Shown: piece after piece, positions 49,947 through 58,472 of the stretch | Layout: each line of letters begins with the position of its first letter | How positions within the stretch are numbered: the first letter of the stretch is position 1 | NCBI RefSeq assembly: GCF_000015445.1 | Contig: NC_008783.1 | Location: 1,043,501 to 1,107,500, forward strand | Origin: Bartonella bacilliformis KC583 | GTDB lineage: Bacteria; Pseudomonadota; Alphaproteobacteria; Rhizobiales; Rhizobiaceae | DNA: 64,000 nucleotides | Reading direction: 5' to 3' | Program-made: the position numbers and the translations under genes | Notes under the pieces: generated by a model | Databases searched by the model: none | The model's input: the letters and a program-made list of their open reading frames with translations, nothing else | What the model was told of the DNA's origin: nothing

Positions 49947-50408
49947 ATGCATCTTGAAACAATACTGGAATTCAAGCCATGGAATATATTTATTTACGCA
50001 AAACTAGAAGCGGATCCTGATGGCGGCTTTGTGATAACCTTCCCAGATATACCAGAAGCAATCACGGCTGGTGCAAGTCAAGCGGAAGCATTAGAGCATG
50101 CTTCTGAAACCTTAGGTTTAGCACTGCAGAGCTATCTTATACGTAATTTACCTTTGCCTACACCACAAAAGTATAAAGGTCTCGTAGCGATAACGGTAGA
50201 TGCATGGAACGCCCTTAAATTAGCAGTAATAGAAGCTTTTAATGAAGTTGATATTACAAAAACAGAATTGGCTAAACGTCTTGGAAAAAAAGAAACAGAA
50301 GTGCGACGTATTCTCGATCCAAATTATCCAACTAAACTTCAAAAGCTAGAACAAGCATTAGCTGTTCTTGGCAAACAAGTGATTATTTCAATTAAGGATG
50401 CGGCATAA
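49947..50408 (+). CDS. HicB family antitoxin
   Basis: 153 residues. The N-terminal HicB fold shows A-D-P-D-G-G-F-V-I-T-F-P-D-I-P-E-A-I-T-A-G. A C-terminal HTH region (about 105-150) has T-K-T-E-L-A-K-R-L-G-K-K-E. It would bind HicA and the operon promoter. Since the toxin is broken it is an orphan antitoxin, which could still protect against a related HicA or regulate. Confidence 0.88.
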   Translation: MHLETILEFKPWNIFIYAKLEADPDGGFVITFPDIPEAITAGASQAEALEHASETLGLALQSYLIRNLPLPTPQKYKGLVAITVDAWNALKLAVIEAFNEVDITKTELAKRLGKKETEVRRILDPNYPTKLQKLEQALAVLGKQVIISIKDAA

Positions 50409-50476
50409 CTTGCATCCTCCTCACTTTGCGGAATGAGAAAGATGCAAATTAAAAGCTCTACATAAGATTATGTGCA

Positions 50477-50752
50477 TTACCAAAGCATTTTAAATTCCTC
50501 ATAAGATAACTGATAACGGCCACCATCATTATATGCTTTTTTGATATCATTAATTGCTTTAAGGTGATCTTCTTTACAACCGTCTGTATTCCCGTTGTTA
50601 CTGTAAATTTGCCATGCTTTGTCAGCATTACATTTAGCTTGCTCCTTTACCCACGCCCAATATGTCTGTTCATCCATAACTCCAGCCGCGACTGGTGCTA
50701 CTACAGAAGACAAAGCAGAACATAAAGCTGCAGCTAAAACAATACGTTTCAT
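50477..50752 (-). CDS. Small secreted protein 1
   Basis: 91 residues. The signal peptide M-K-R-I-V-L-A-A-A-L-C-S-A-L-S-S with likely cleavage after V-A-A leaves about 67 mature residues with two Cys, which could form a disulfide. Its leader is nearly identical to that of the protein at 63162-63506, but the mature parts do not align. The roughly 300 nt upstream of both genes are also similar. The function is not recognised. Confidence 0.6.
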   Translation of the reverse strand: MKRIVLAAALCSALSSVVAPVAAGVMDEQTYWAWVKEQAKCNADKAWQIYSNNGNTDGCKEDHLKAINDIKKAYNDGGRYQLSYEEFKMLW

Positions 50753-51083
50753 GAGATCAATCCTTTATAATAATAAATCCATAAAGAATCCTACTTGAAG
50801 GATTCCATATCTATGAAATAAGGCGGTACACATTTTGGCTACAATTGTAAACATAACAATGTCCGTTTTGTGTTCTATTTTCTCTCAGCCTCTTATAGAG
50901 CTATTTCTCGTATTCTTCTTAAGAAGAAAAACTGCAATTCGTTGCTCTCTTTCGTAAGGTGAACTCTCAACCTTTCTGAAATTTGTCTAAGCAAAAACCT
51001 TGCTGCCAGTGGATCTTGAAGTTCCCAGTGCAAAAGTTAGAGTGAAAAAATATTGACATCCTCCTCACCCCTGAAAGACGATT
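50753..51083. other. 331-nt gap upstream of small secreted protein 1
   Basis: No gene. From about 50815 it resembles the sequence upstream of the second secreted-protein gene (63600-63880): shared blocks include GTACACATTT(T/C)GGC, TTTTGTGTTCT and ATCTTGAAGTTCC. Confidence 0.6.
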
Positions 51084-51416
51084 TTACAGTACCTCTGTGC
51101 AATTAGCTGAATGCTTTTTAATGCCTTTATTGATTTCCTCTATGAGGGGTTCAAGATTGAGAGCGGTTTTTGGCAAATTACCACCGTATATCCATGCTTT
51201 CACTTGTGCTTTAGTGCTAAAGTCTGCCTTTTCTGGTACATCATAAAACTGAAAACCTTCAAATGCCTCAAACTCTCGCCTCCCGTCTTCATATTCATAC
51301 AGATTATAAAAATACTCAGCAGAGCCAAGACCCCAAGGGACATGGCCAATGGCTGTTGCAACAAACCGCTCTTGTGGTTTATTGTCTTTGGAGAACCAAC
51401 GTTTCACAATTTCCAT
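51084..51416 (-). CDS. Hypothetical prophage protein, 110 aa
   Basis: A soluble, acidic protein with no signal peptide, beginning M-E-I-V-K-R-W-F-S and rich in aromatic residues around 34-60 (E-Y-F-Y-N-L-Y-E-Y). The frame is clean and codon use looks normal. I do not recognise the family; it lies in the left, minus-strand part of the element. Confidence 0.5.
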   Translation of the reverse strand: MEIVKRWFSKDNKPQERFVATAIGHVPWGLGSAEYFYNLYEYEDGRREFEAFEGFQFYDVPEKADFSTKAQVKAWIYGGNLPKTALNLEPLIEEINKGIKKHSANCTEVL

Positions 51417-51608
51417 AATCTCTCTCTTAATGGCAGCTTTTAGGTTATTTTTAGTATATGCCTTTATTTGGCTTAAATTGACTCACACAGTGCGTTTTAA
51501 AATTTCTGGTGCATTCATCAAAAAACTTTCAAATCTCTTTCGGTTAGCTTGTATGGCGATTTAAAGCATCATCCAACCCAAAACCTATCAGCACTTCCCA
51601 ATATTTTG

Positions 51609-52151
51609 CTAAATTGCAAAATTATCCCAAGAAACCGTTTCAGATTTCTCCAGGACTTTGAAAACATACTCAACACAGCCTCGGATATCTCTCTCAAGTT
51701 TGTCACAATAAGCATAAAGCTCTGGAGCAGAAGGCATGAATGTTTTTGATAACCCCTCTGCCTTCCTTTTCATGATATCCCTGGTTGCCGTCTTGAGTGC
51801 CCAATGACTCACACCATTGAGCGAGAGAAGATAAGCCGTTGCTGTTGCTTTCGCGTCTGCAGTAGATTGATGCTTAAGAACACCAGAAAGTAACCGAAAC
51901 ATTGCACTCAAATCTTCTTTCGCAGCCTTTTCATCAAGGATTGTCAAAGCTTTATGTCCCAAAGAGATAATTTTCTTCGCCTCTGAAAGGGAAGGCTTCT
52001 TGCCTCGAGCCCAAAGAAACGGCGGTTTTGTCATCCTCATCGCGTAAAATGCTGTAGAGATCTGACGAATCTTTGATAGTGGACATGTATCGTGCAACGC
52101 TATGACTCCAGCCACGCTGTCCCCCGCTTTGAGAATTATTTGAGTTTCCAT
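51609..52151 (-). CDS. Hypothetical prophage protein, 180 aa
   Basis: The region from about residue 38 onward (M-R-M-T-K-P-P-F-L-W-A-R-G) looks like a genuine helical protein, with no membrane segment. The first 37 residues overlap the upstream replication-type frame by 200 nt in a different register, so the real start is probably the ATG at 52040 or 52034. The family is not recognised. Position after replication fragments suggests a replication accessory. Confidence 0.5.
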   Translation of the reverse strand: METQIILKAGDSVAGVIALHDTCPLSKIRQISTAFYAMRMTKPPFLWARGKKPSLSEAKKIISLGHKALTILDEKAAKEDLSAMFRLLSGVLKHQSTADAKATATAYLLSLNGVSHWALKTATRDIMKRKAEGLSKTFMPSAPELYAYCDKLERDIRGCVEYVFKVLEKSETVSWDNFAI

Positions 52152-52467
52152 AGTGTTTCCTCTTGTCCAATTGCTCTATTGCAGTTCTCACCCAATTGCG
52201 CCACGTCCGATACCAATCCACTTTCGTGGCATGTGCTCCAGCTTTCGCAAGCCAATAATCTCTGAATTTTGCGATTTCTAACGCAACGCGTTCTGGCGGT
52301 AAGCCAAGCGTAACAGCAGCTTCTCGATCAGGTTCATAGTTCTCTGGTAAGCGACAGCCGCGTTTTGTGCGTTTTCGAGATAGCGTAATTTCTTGAGCAG
52401 GTTCCAAATGGTTTTTTGCAAAACACAAGGGGGGAGATTTGATCAAGCCTGTTGTGATCTTTTCCAA
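51952..52467 (-). CDS. C-terminal part of phage replication protein (DUF1376-like)
   Basis: 171 residues. L-P-E-N-Y-E-P-D-R-E-A-A and V-A-L-E-I-A-K-F-R-D-Y-W-L-A-K-A, followed by D-W-Y-R-T-W-R-N-W-V-R, are typical of the C-terminal half of DUF1376/DnaT-like phage replication proteins. The N-terminal half is absent here but may be represented by the frame at 52729-53004. Likely a fragment of a once longer gene. Confidence 0.55.
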   Translation of the reverse strand: MEKITTGLIKSPPLCFAKNHLEPAQEITLSRKRTKRGCRLPENYEPDREAAVTLGLPPERVALEIAKFRDYWLAKAGAHATKVDWYRTWRNWVRTAIEQLDKRKHYGNSNNSQSGGQRGWSHSVARYMSTIKDSSDLYSILRDEDDKTAVSLGSRQEAFPFRGEENYLFGT

Positions 52468-52728
52468 GTTAGCAGAAAAATCAAAATCCTGTTCCTCACG
52501 TGTACGCGCACGCGCGCACCCTTTGGGTATTTTTTATTTATTTCTTTTAGGGGGTATGGGGGGACCTTTTCTTTCTTTCTTTTTTTGTGTTAGTTGGATC
52601 TTCATCACAAACGGAGGGTTCAAAACACTTTGAATTCTCCTTCAATCCATCATCAACATATTGATTTTCATAAGATTTTTTATCTTTTGTGTCACAGTCA
52701 TGATTACTGGAAACTATACTAGAGTATA

Positions 52729-53004
52729 CTAAAGATACGTTAGTATTTTAGTATTATTGTATACACTCGTATCATTACACACTACTGTATCTTCAGTATG
52801 ATTGATGTCATCAAATACATAACTAGACGTAACAGATGTCGCCTCTTCAGCCTTTTGTTTTTCCCAACGAGCCTGCACAGCAAGAGAGGCTTTTTTTGAT
52901 CTCTTTGCTGCTTCTTCCTGATCATATAATTTAACGCATAAAAGAATTTTCTCAGCGGAAACTTCTGCAGCGCTCATGATATCAATAATGATTGAAAGTT
53001 TCAC
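52729..53004 (-). pseudogene. N-terminal fragment of DUF1376-like replication protein
   Basis: 91 codons. The segment A-A-K-R-S-K-K-A-S-L-A-V-Q-A-R-W-E-K-Q-K resembles the end of the DUF1376 domain. After it the frame degenerates and stops. It is probably the front part of the gene whose rear part lies at 51952-52467; the 261 nt between contain Pu/Py-rich and CGCG-rich low-complexity sequence. Confidence 0.4.
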
Positions 53005-53290
53005 TTCATACCCCCCTTCTGTAATTAAATTTAAATTGCTAAAGTGTCTGCTGCATTATCATCTTGTGGTACATGTCCTTTGAAACACACAGGCTAAATC
53101 GCAAAAACGCATTCACCCCTTTAACTGATACGTTGAAAAGTGAACCATTCCGTATATTATACGTATATTATAATTGTGTGTGTTGGTGCGGCTTTGTGTG
53201 CAAGCTGGAATTATCTACACAGAAAGGTGTTTTGAATATTTTCTTTTTTCGTATTAATGGCCTGCAAGCGTTCAGGATAAAAGAAATCTT

Positions 53291-53533
53291 CTAGTCGTAA
53301 ATCAATGCTGTGTCGTTGAGCATAATTGAGTCATTTGCTTGATAAGGTGCAGGAAATAACCCATTGGAGCCTCCTTTTTCCTTAGAATAGGTAGTACGAT
53401 AAATAGACCCCTTACTTTTATGTAAAATGCATGAGACCTTATTAGCCCCCCTTAAAAATTTTATGATAGTATATGCAGGTTCTTGTTTCATCATTAATAC
53501 TAATCCATAAACTCTGAATTTTTTCACACTCAT
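53291..53533 (-). CDS. Cro-like phage regulator
   Basis: 80 residues from M-S-V-K-K-F. The sequence P-A-Y-T-I-I-K-F-L-R-G-A-N-K-V-S-C-I-L-H-K-S-K-G-S-I-Y followed by K-E-K-G-G-S-N-G-L matches the helix-turn-helix of small Cro-type proteins (I-I-x-x-x-G-G-x-x-x-V-A ... Y-R-W ... E-x-G-G). The last 20 residues look degenerate. It is divergent from the CI-like repressor. Confidence 0.5.
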   Translation of the reverse strand: MSVKKFRVYGLVLMMKQEPAYTIIKFLRGANKVSCILHKSKGSIYRTTYSKEKGGSNGLFPAPYQANDSIMLNDTALIYD

Positions 53534-53550
53534 ATAATTTCGTAAATTAT
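53534..53550. promoter_or_regulatory. Candidate operator of the immunity switch
   Basis: ATAATTT (53534-53540) and AAATTAT (53544-53550) form a 17-bp palindrome around CGT, between the divergent Cro-like and CI-like genes. A further related half, ATAATTTT, lies at 53574-53581. Confidence 0.45.
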
Positions 53551-53621
53551 GAATTTTGCCAATGATAAGTTTCATAATTTTATACGTTGATTTTTCGTTT
53601 AATCTGAAGGAGTTTTATTCT

Positions 53622-53933
53622 ATGGAACGTGAACAATTAAAATTATGGCTTAAAGAGCAGTTAGCTAAAAAAGGACACGGTAGTAAAAAAATGCTGGCGG
53701 AATACCTAGGTGTATTGCCATCTTCCATAACCAGCATGTTAGAAAACTCAGAAAAAAATCGTATAATAAAAGCAGATGAGTTAATAAAGATTATTAATTT
53801 TTTCGGTGAAATTCCACCTTTTTTAATTCAAGAATCTGGGCAATTTGTTAGTCTTTTTTATCAAGCAAAGCCTGAAGTTCAGCAAGCCGTTTTAACGATT
53901 CTTCAGAATTCTGAGCACTCAGACAAAAAATAA
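53622..53933 (+). CDS. CI-like phage repressor (HTH)
   Basis: 103 residues from M-E-R-E-Q-L-K. The helix-turn-helix is S-K-K-M-L-A-E-Y-L-G-V-L-P-S-S-I-T-S-M-L-E, with a short C-terminal tail. The strong GAAGGAG at 53606-53612 fixes the start; the frame open from 53556 is not used. There is no LexA-type autocleavage domain. It probably maintains lysogeny with the Cro-like gene opposite. Confidence 0.75.
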   Translation: MEREQLKLWLKEQLAKKGHGSKKMLAEYLGVLPSSITSMLENSEKNRIIKADELIKIINFFGEIPPFLIQESGQFVSLFYQAKPEVQQAVLTILQNSEHSDKK

Positions 53934-54040
53934 TAGCAGCTATCACCTTTTTATCCCTGCCATTCCAAAGTTTTTTAGCATTTTTTTGTCCATTCCTTAT
54001 TCTCCACCTGTATAAAATTCATATTTTCTGAATTTTATTA

Positions 54041-54069
54041 TTGACATATTTTGTAAAAAATGAAATATG
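54041..54069 (+). promoter_or_regulatory. Candidate promoter with inverted repeat
   Basis: A perfect -35 (TTGACA, 54041-54046) is followed after 17 nt by AATATG. An inverted repeat CATATTT/AAATATG (54045-54051 and 54063-54069) overlaps it, so it may be repressor-controlled. It precedes the frameshifted gene at 54121. Confidence 0.45.
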
Positions 54070-54120
54070 AGCTTATAAACAATACATATTCAATTTCCAA
54101 TAGAGCGCGAGGGGGAAAAG

Positions 54121-54499
54121 ATGAAAAAACCAATTTTTGTGAATCCAGATGAAATCTTATTAATTACGTACAGCGATGGAGAGCAAGCACATTGCTCAAT
54201 CTGGACCCTTTTATGATGAATTTGAAATTTTGGAAGCACTAAAAGGTACAGAGAGCGCTGAACAGATCTTTCGTGTAGACCTTGAAACTAAACATTATGA
54301 AGATTTTTCCGAAGAGATTGCAGAAACCTATATCCGTGATAACAGCATCTGTCTTGATGGAGCTGTTGAGCATCCATTTATTGAAAATAGCAATGCATAT
54401 GCTGAATTTCTAAAAGAGCAAAAAGCACAAAAGTCCAATGATATCATCTACGGCAGATATGAGCAGCAACACCGCTTGCGTGCTTATGATTTAGCGTGA
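54121..54499 (+). pseudogene. Hypothetical prophage protein, frameshifted
   Basis: The start M-K-K-P-I-F-V-N-P-D-E-I-L-L-I-T-Y is in one frame and S-K-H-I-A-Q-S-G-P-F-Y-D to the end at 54499 in another. Inserting AG into the GAGAG tract at about 54179 rejoins them (S-D-G-E-S-K-H), so a two-base slip is likely. The family is not recognised; the sequence is acidic and soluble. Confidence 0.6.
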
Positions 54500-54564
54500 C
54501 GACTTCTAAAGCGCTTGAAATCAATCACTCTTGACTAACTAATCCTATCTCTATGAGGTTCGCA

Positions 54565-55308
54565 ATGGAAGAGCTTATCACTATTCAGCACAATACAATT
54601 AAACAAGACACAATCCAAACTGTTAATGCGCGTGAGCTGCGTGTCTTTTTAGAAGTGGGCCGTGACTTTCCAACATGGATTAAAAATCGTGTTAAGGAGT
54701 ATAATTTTCAAGAAAATCAGGATTTTATAGTTTTCCCCCAAATTGGTGAAAACCTCCAAGGCGGCCGCCCTTCTAAGGATTATGCTCTCACCTTAGACAT
54801 GGCAAAAGAACTTTCCATGGTTGAACGCAACGAGAAAGGCAGACAGGCACGACACTATTTCATCGAGTACGAAAAGCTTGCAAAACAGATAGCTGCACCT
54901 CGTATCGATTACTCCAATCCTGAGGTGATGCTTGGCTTTGTGACATATTTAAAAAGCGAAAATGAACGCAAAGACAATGTCATTGCCAAATTAGAACCAA
55001 AAGCACAAGCCCTTGAGCAATTATCTCGCTCAGATGGCTTGTTGTGTATTACAGATGCAGCAAAAATTCTTGAAATGCGTCCAAAGGATTTGTTCAATCG
55101 ATTGCAAGAAAAAAAATGGATCTACAAAAGAACTGTTAAAAGTTCTTTCATTCCTCATCAAGACAAAATGAATATCGGAGTGATAGATTATCACATGACA
55201 ATAATAACTAAGCCAGATGGTTCTGAGTTAACTATAGCTCAAGCAAAAATCACATCTAAAGGTTTAAGCGTTCTTTCACAAGAATTACGCAAAAACAGTA
55301 TGCATTAA
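54565..55308 (+). CDS. Phage antirepressor (AntA/AntB + KilAC)
   Basis: About 247 residues from M-E-E-L-I-T-I. The AntA/AntB domain is clear: V-N-A-R-E-L-R-V-F-L-E-V-G-R-D-F-P-T-W-I-K-N-R and N-Q-D-F. The C-terminal KilAC-type domain (about 165-245) includes I-T-D-A-A-K-I-L-E-M-R-P-K-D-L-F. Such proteins counter the phage repressor. It is intact, unlike most of its neighbours. Confidence 0.88.
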   Translation: MEELITIQHNTIKQDTIQTVNARELRVFLEVGRDFPTWIKNRVKEYNFQENQDFIVFPQIGENLQGGRPSKDYALTLDMAKELSMVERNEKGRQARHYFIEYEKLAKQIAAPRIDYSNPEVMLGFVTYLKSENERKDNVIAKLEPKAQALEQLSRSDGLLCITDAAKILEMRPKDLFNRLQEKKWIYKRTVKSSFIPHQDKMNIGVIDYHMTIITKPDGSELTIAQAKITSKGLSVLSQELRKNSMH

Positions 55309-55419
55309 TTGACATCATCATCGCTCTAAAGAGCAATTTTACAGCAATCTTATAGCTATTTAACACAATACGTTCTGCACGCCACAGAGGAAGTGCGCTC
55401 CAAATTAAGGATGTGAGAC

Positions 55420-56165
55420 ATGAATGAACAAAGCTCAACAATAACTCAACAATCAGAAAACTTAGAAATCAAAACCACAGCTTTAGATAAAATTCTCGAT
55501 AAAGCCTTAGAGAACGATGTGGATATGAACCGTATAGAACATCTCATTGCTTTGAGAGAAAAAGAGATCGATCGACAATGCTATGAAAAATTCGTGTCTG
55601 ATCTTTCAGCGATGCAATCTGAATGCAAAGAAATCATCAAAAACGCTACAAATAACTTTACCAATAGGTAAATATTGCCACTCTTGATTATTATATCGAC
55701 GGGGTTAAAGAGGCTCTGGCAAAACACCGATTTGCTCTCTTTTCTAAAATTAAAAGCCAAACCACAACAAATATTGTGATAGAAATAACACTGGCACATC
55801 CCTCTGGTCACAAAGTTTCAACAGATGGAGAATTTCCTATTAATGGAGCCGGTTCCAAAATAAGCATCCAGTCTATTGGCTCGACAATCACCTATGCTCG
55901 CCGTTATTTGTTAGGCATGTTGCTCAATGTCGCGAGCAGAGACGATGATTTAGATGGCAACAGCTTAGAGACTGTTATGCCTGCATCTCCTCAACAAGTT
56001 ACTGAAATCAAACAGTTAATCAAAACAACTCATGCCAATGAAATAAGAATGTTAGCTTTCGTCAAAGCAAATAGCATTGCAGAAATGTCCGATTATCAAG
56101 CACAAATGGCTTTGAATAGTTTGAAAGACAGACAACGCATTCAAAGCTTCCCAACACCACAATAA
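55420..56165 (+). pseudogene. ERF-family single-strand annealing protein, frameshifted
   Basis: The N-terminus (M-N-E-Q-S-S-T-I to about residue 80) is in one frame. A-T-L-D-Y-Y-I-D-G-V-K-E-A-L and the ERF core S-I-G-S-T-I-T-Y-A-R-R-Y-L-L-G-M-L are in another from about 55668. One missing base near 55665 explains it. ERF proteins anneal homologous strands in phage recombination together with an exonuclease, which here is also broken. Confidence 0.75.
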
Positions 56166-56177
56166 ACGGAACGTAAC

Positions 56178-56801
56178 ATGAATAAAGAACAGCTGAATGG
56201 TTTCAAGCACGGTTAGGAAAAGTGACAGCTTCAAACATTGACTATGTCGTCAACAGAACAGTGAAAGGTTTACCAACCAGCAAATATGAAAACTATAAAA
56301 TTAAACTCATCACAGAACGCTTAATAGGTCAAATCAACCCATCTTATGAAACACAAGCGATGCAATGGGGCGTTGAGCATGAAGATGAAGCCATTGAGGA
56401 ATACAGTTTCATCTATGATCCCCATGTAACCCGATGCGGTTTCATATCCCATCCAACATTTAAAATGGCTGGAGCCAGCCCTGATGGTCTGATCGGGAAA
56501 GATGGATTAATTGAGATTAAATGTCCTCAATCAACAACGCATCTACGCTTTTTCCTGAATGGCGATATCAAACCTGAATTATCTCTTACAAATGCAGTTC
56601 CAAATGGCCTGTACAGGAAGAAAATGGTGCGATTTTGTAAGCTACGATCCACGGTTTACAGACCAGTCAGCCATATTACGGATGAAAGTTCAACGTATGA
56701 ACCGCGATGATGAGCAGATTGAACACATTAATAAAGCTGTCGAGAGATTCTTGACAGAAATCGAACAAGACATAGAGCAGATCGGCATCAAAGCTGCTTA
56801 A
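56178..56801 (+). pseudogene. YqaJ/lambda-type exonuclease, two frameshifts
   Basis: Three consecutive frames carry the parts. The start is at 56178, then T-A-E-W-F-Q-A-R-L-G-K-V-T-A-S-N (56189 on). The core has A-M-Q-W-G-V-E-H-E, A-G-A-S-P-D-G and I-E-I-K-C-P, the YqaJ active-site residues (D and E-x-K). The end is L-L-Q-M-Q-F-Q-M-A-C-T-G-R-K-W in a third frame. The second break is explained by an extra T near 56579. The product would have been a recombination exonuclease of about 205 residues. Confidence 0.8.
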
Positions 56802-56919
56802 GAAATAGGGAGCACTTTTCTTCCCCCTAAAGCGTTCTCACCCTTCTCACAACTATTTCTAACTATGCGTGCTTCACGCCACGAGCGAATTGCGCCCAAA
56901 AATTAAAAGGATATTCAAC

Positions 56920-57129
56920 ATGGCTCATAGACTACCGACCATAACACAGCCTGCTATTGCTCGTGCCTTACGAGAAGCTAAAAAACAAGGCTGTGAATTG
57001 ATGGAAATTAAGCCAACTGGCGAATTATTAATCTATTTAAAACCTGGGATCGGAGTATCCAATACAGCTATGCATCCTGATAATTTCTGGGATCTCTTAA
57101 ATGATGATACCTCTGAAATCATCTTATAG
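56920..57129 (+). CDS. Small phage protein before integrase
   Basis: 69 residues from M-A-H-R-L-P-T-I-T-Q, with AAAAGGA ten bases upstream. It shows A-I-A-R-A-L-R-E-A-K-K-Q-G near its N-terminus. Small proteins with this pattern often precede integrase in rhizobial prophages, though I cannot say it is an excisionase. It is intact and ends 10 nt before the integrase start. Confidence 0.6.
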   Translation: MAHRLPTITQPAIARALREAKKQGCELMEIKPTGELLIYLKPGIGVSNTAMHPDNFWDLLNDDTSEIIL

Positions 57130-57139
57130 GGCTATATAC

Positions 57140-58188
57140 ATGCCAAAAACACGACCACCTCATCTTGTAAAACAAATCACACAATATGGTAAACTGTATG
57201 GTATGTCCGTATTGGCCATGGCCCAAGACGGAGAGTACGTGGAGCGTATGGAACGCAAGAATTCATCAACAACTATAAAACTGCGCTCTCTGAACTAGAA
57301 GGACGTACACTCCCTTTATCGAAACCAGGGGCTCCTGTTGAAGGCTCTTTTGCGTGGCTACTGACACAGTATTTTAACAGTGTCAATTGGTATAGCCTTG
57401 CCAAATCAACCAAGAGACAAAAAGAACTCATTTTGATGAAAGTTTTAGATTCTATAGGTCATCTCTCCTATAAAGTGATACAGAAAAAACATATCATAGC
57501 AGGTGTTGAACGACGAAAAGAAACACCTGCTACTGCCCAAAATTTCCTAAAGGCTTTGAATAGCCTTTTCAAATGGGCAATGGAACAAGGTCTGTTAGAA
57601 AAAAATTCTACTCTTGGTGTCAAAGCTCCACCGTTAAAAAATAAAGATGGATTTATCGTTTGGTCTGAAGCGGACATAGACAAATATTATTATCATTGGC
57701 CATTGGGAACTCATGAACGTGTTTGGATTGATATTCTTCTGTACACAGGCTTACGACGTGGTGATGCAATACGAATTGGCTGGAAAGATGTAACAGATAA
57801 TATTATTCATATAAAAACGGAAAAAAGCAAATTTCAAATGGACGTCTTTCTTCCTATTTTACCTGAATTAGCTGAAACCCTTGAAATTGGCCCAATTGGT
57901 GAAGAAACATTTATCTGTGGCAAAAACGGTAAGAAACTAACCAAAGAGGGTTTTGGTAATGTATTCAGAGAAGCTTGTAACGTAGCCAACGTTAAAAAAT
58001 CAGCTCATGGATTAAGAAAATTAGCAGCAACAAGGGCAGCCAATGCAGGAGCAACAGTAGCACAACTGAAAGCAATTTTTGGATGGACTGAAGACAACAT
58101 GGCATCTCTTTACACCAAGAGCGCAGATCGTAAAAGACTGGCTCTAGAAACCATAAAAAAGCTTCAAAAAATGAGGGATAGAGGCTAA
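57140..58188 (+). pseudogene. Tyrosine recombinase (phage integrase), frameshifted near N-terminus
   Basis: The start M-P-K-T-R-P-P-H-L-V is in one frame, and W-Y-V-R-I-G-H-G-P to the end at 58188 is in another; one missing base at about 57193-57198 explains it. The catalytic domain is complete: R in T-G-L-R-R-G-D-A, H-G-L-R-K-L, and Tyr in M-A-S-L-Y-T-K. It lies 78 nt from the right attachment repeat, as expected for an integrase of this element. Confidence 0.88.
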
Positions 58189-58265
58189 AAAAATTCAATA
58201 AAATCAATAGCCGTATAATCCCTCATTTGGATATAACCATTTGATTTTCTTATATAAGACGTACA

Positions 58266-58286
58266 CCTCTTCTGGGCACCATTTTG
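58266..58286 (+). repeat. attR / internal att: second copy of the 21-bp repeat
   Basis: An exact copy of 45459-45479. Sequence after it (GTTTTTTT..., GGATCATATAATC, GGGAATAAGATTTTCC) resembles that after the left copy (GCTTTTTT..., GGGATAATATAAT, GGGAATAGGATTTTCC). It therefore looks like the left end of a second, related element. Confidence 0.85.
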
Positions 58287-58433
58287 TTTTTTTAAATATT
58301 AAAAACATTGATTTTACTGATCGTTTTTTTAAATAAAGGATCATATAATCAACGTAAGGGAATAAGATTTTCCGACTCACCTCTGCAAACTTCATCAAAT
58401 TGACCTTTAAAAGCAGAGTTATTCGACTAATTT

Positions 58434-58472
58434 ATAAACAATCACAGAGGGGAGAAAGTCAAAAGGAAAAAA
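58434..58472 (+). promoter_or_regulatory. Conserved leader of VM-type copy 2
   Basis: 39 nt identical to 45955-45993. Includes GAGGGGAGAAAG. The gene for copy 3 lacks this leader. Confidence 0.6.

Larger units (their letters stand above)
45459..58286. mobile_element. Decayed prophage remnant in tRNA-Leu
   Basis: About 12.8 kb bounded by the 21-bp repeat. From left to right it holds the VM-type gene copy 1, a small membrane protein, spanins, endolysin, an SSB fragment, HicAB, a small secreted protein, replication fragments, Cro-like and CI-like regulators, an antirepressor, ERF, YqaJ exonuclease and a tyrosine integrase. No terminase, portal, capsid or tail gene is present. Eight small frameshifts show that it is not a functional phage. 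Right-end genes are on the plus strand and left-half genes mostly on the minus strand. Confidence 0.85.

Noticed and set aside
53064..53294. 76-codon plus-strand frame in the prophage
   Set aside because: Cys/Phe/Tyr-rich, no ribosome binding site, and opposite to the surrounding genes.
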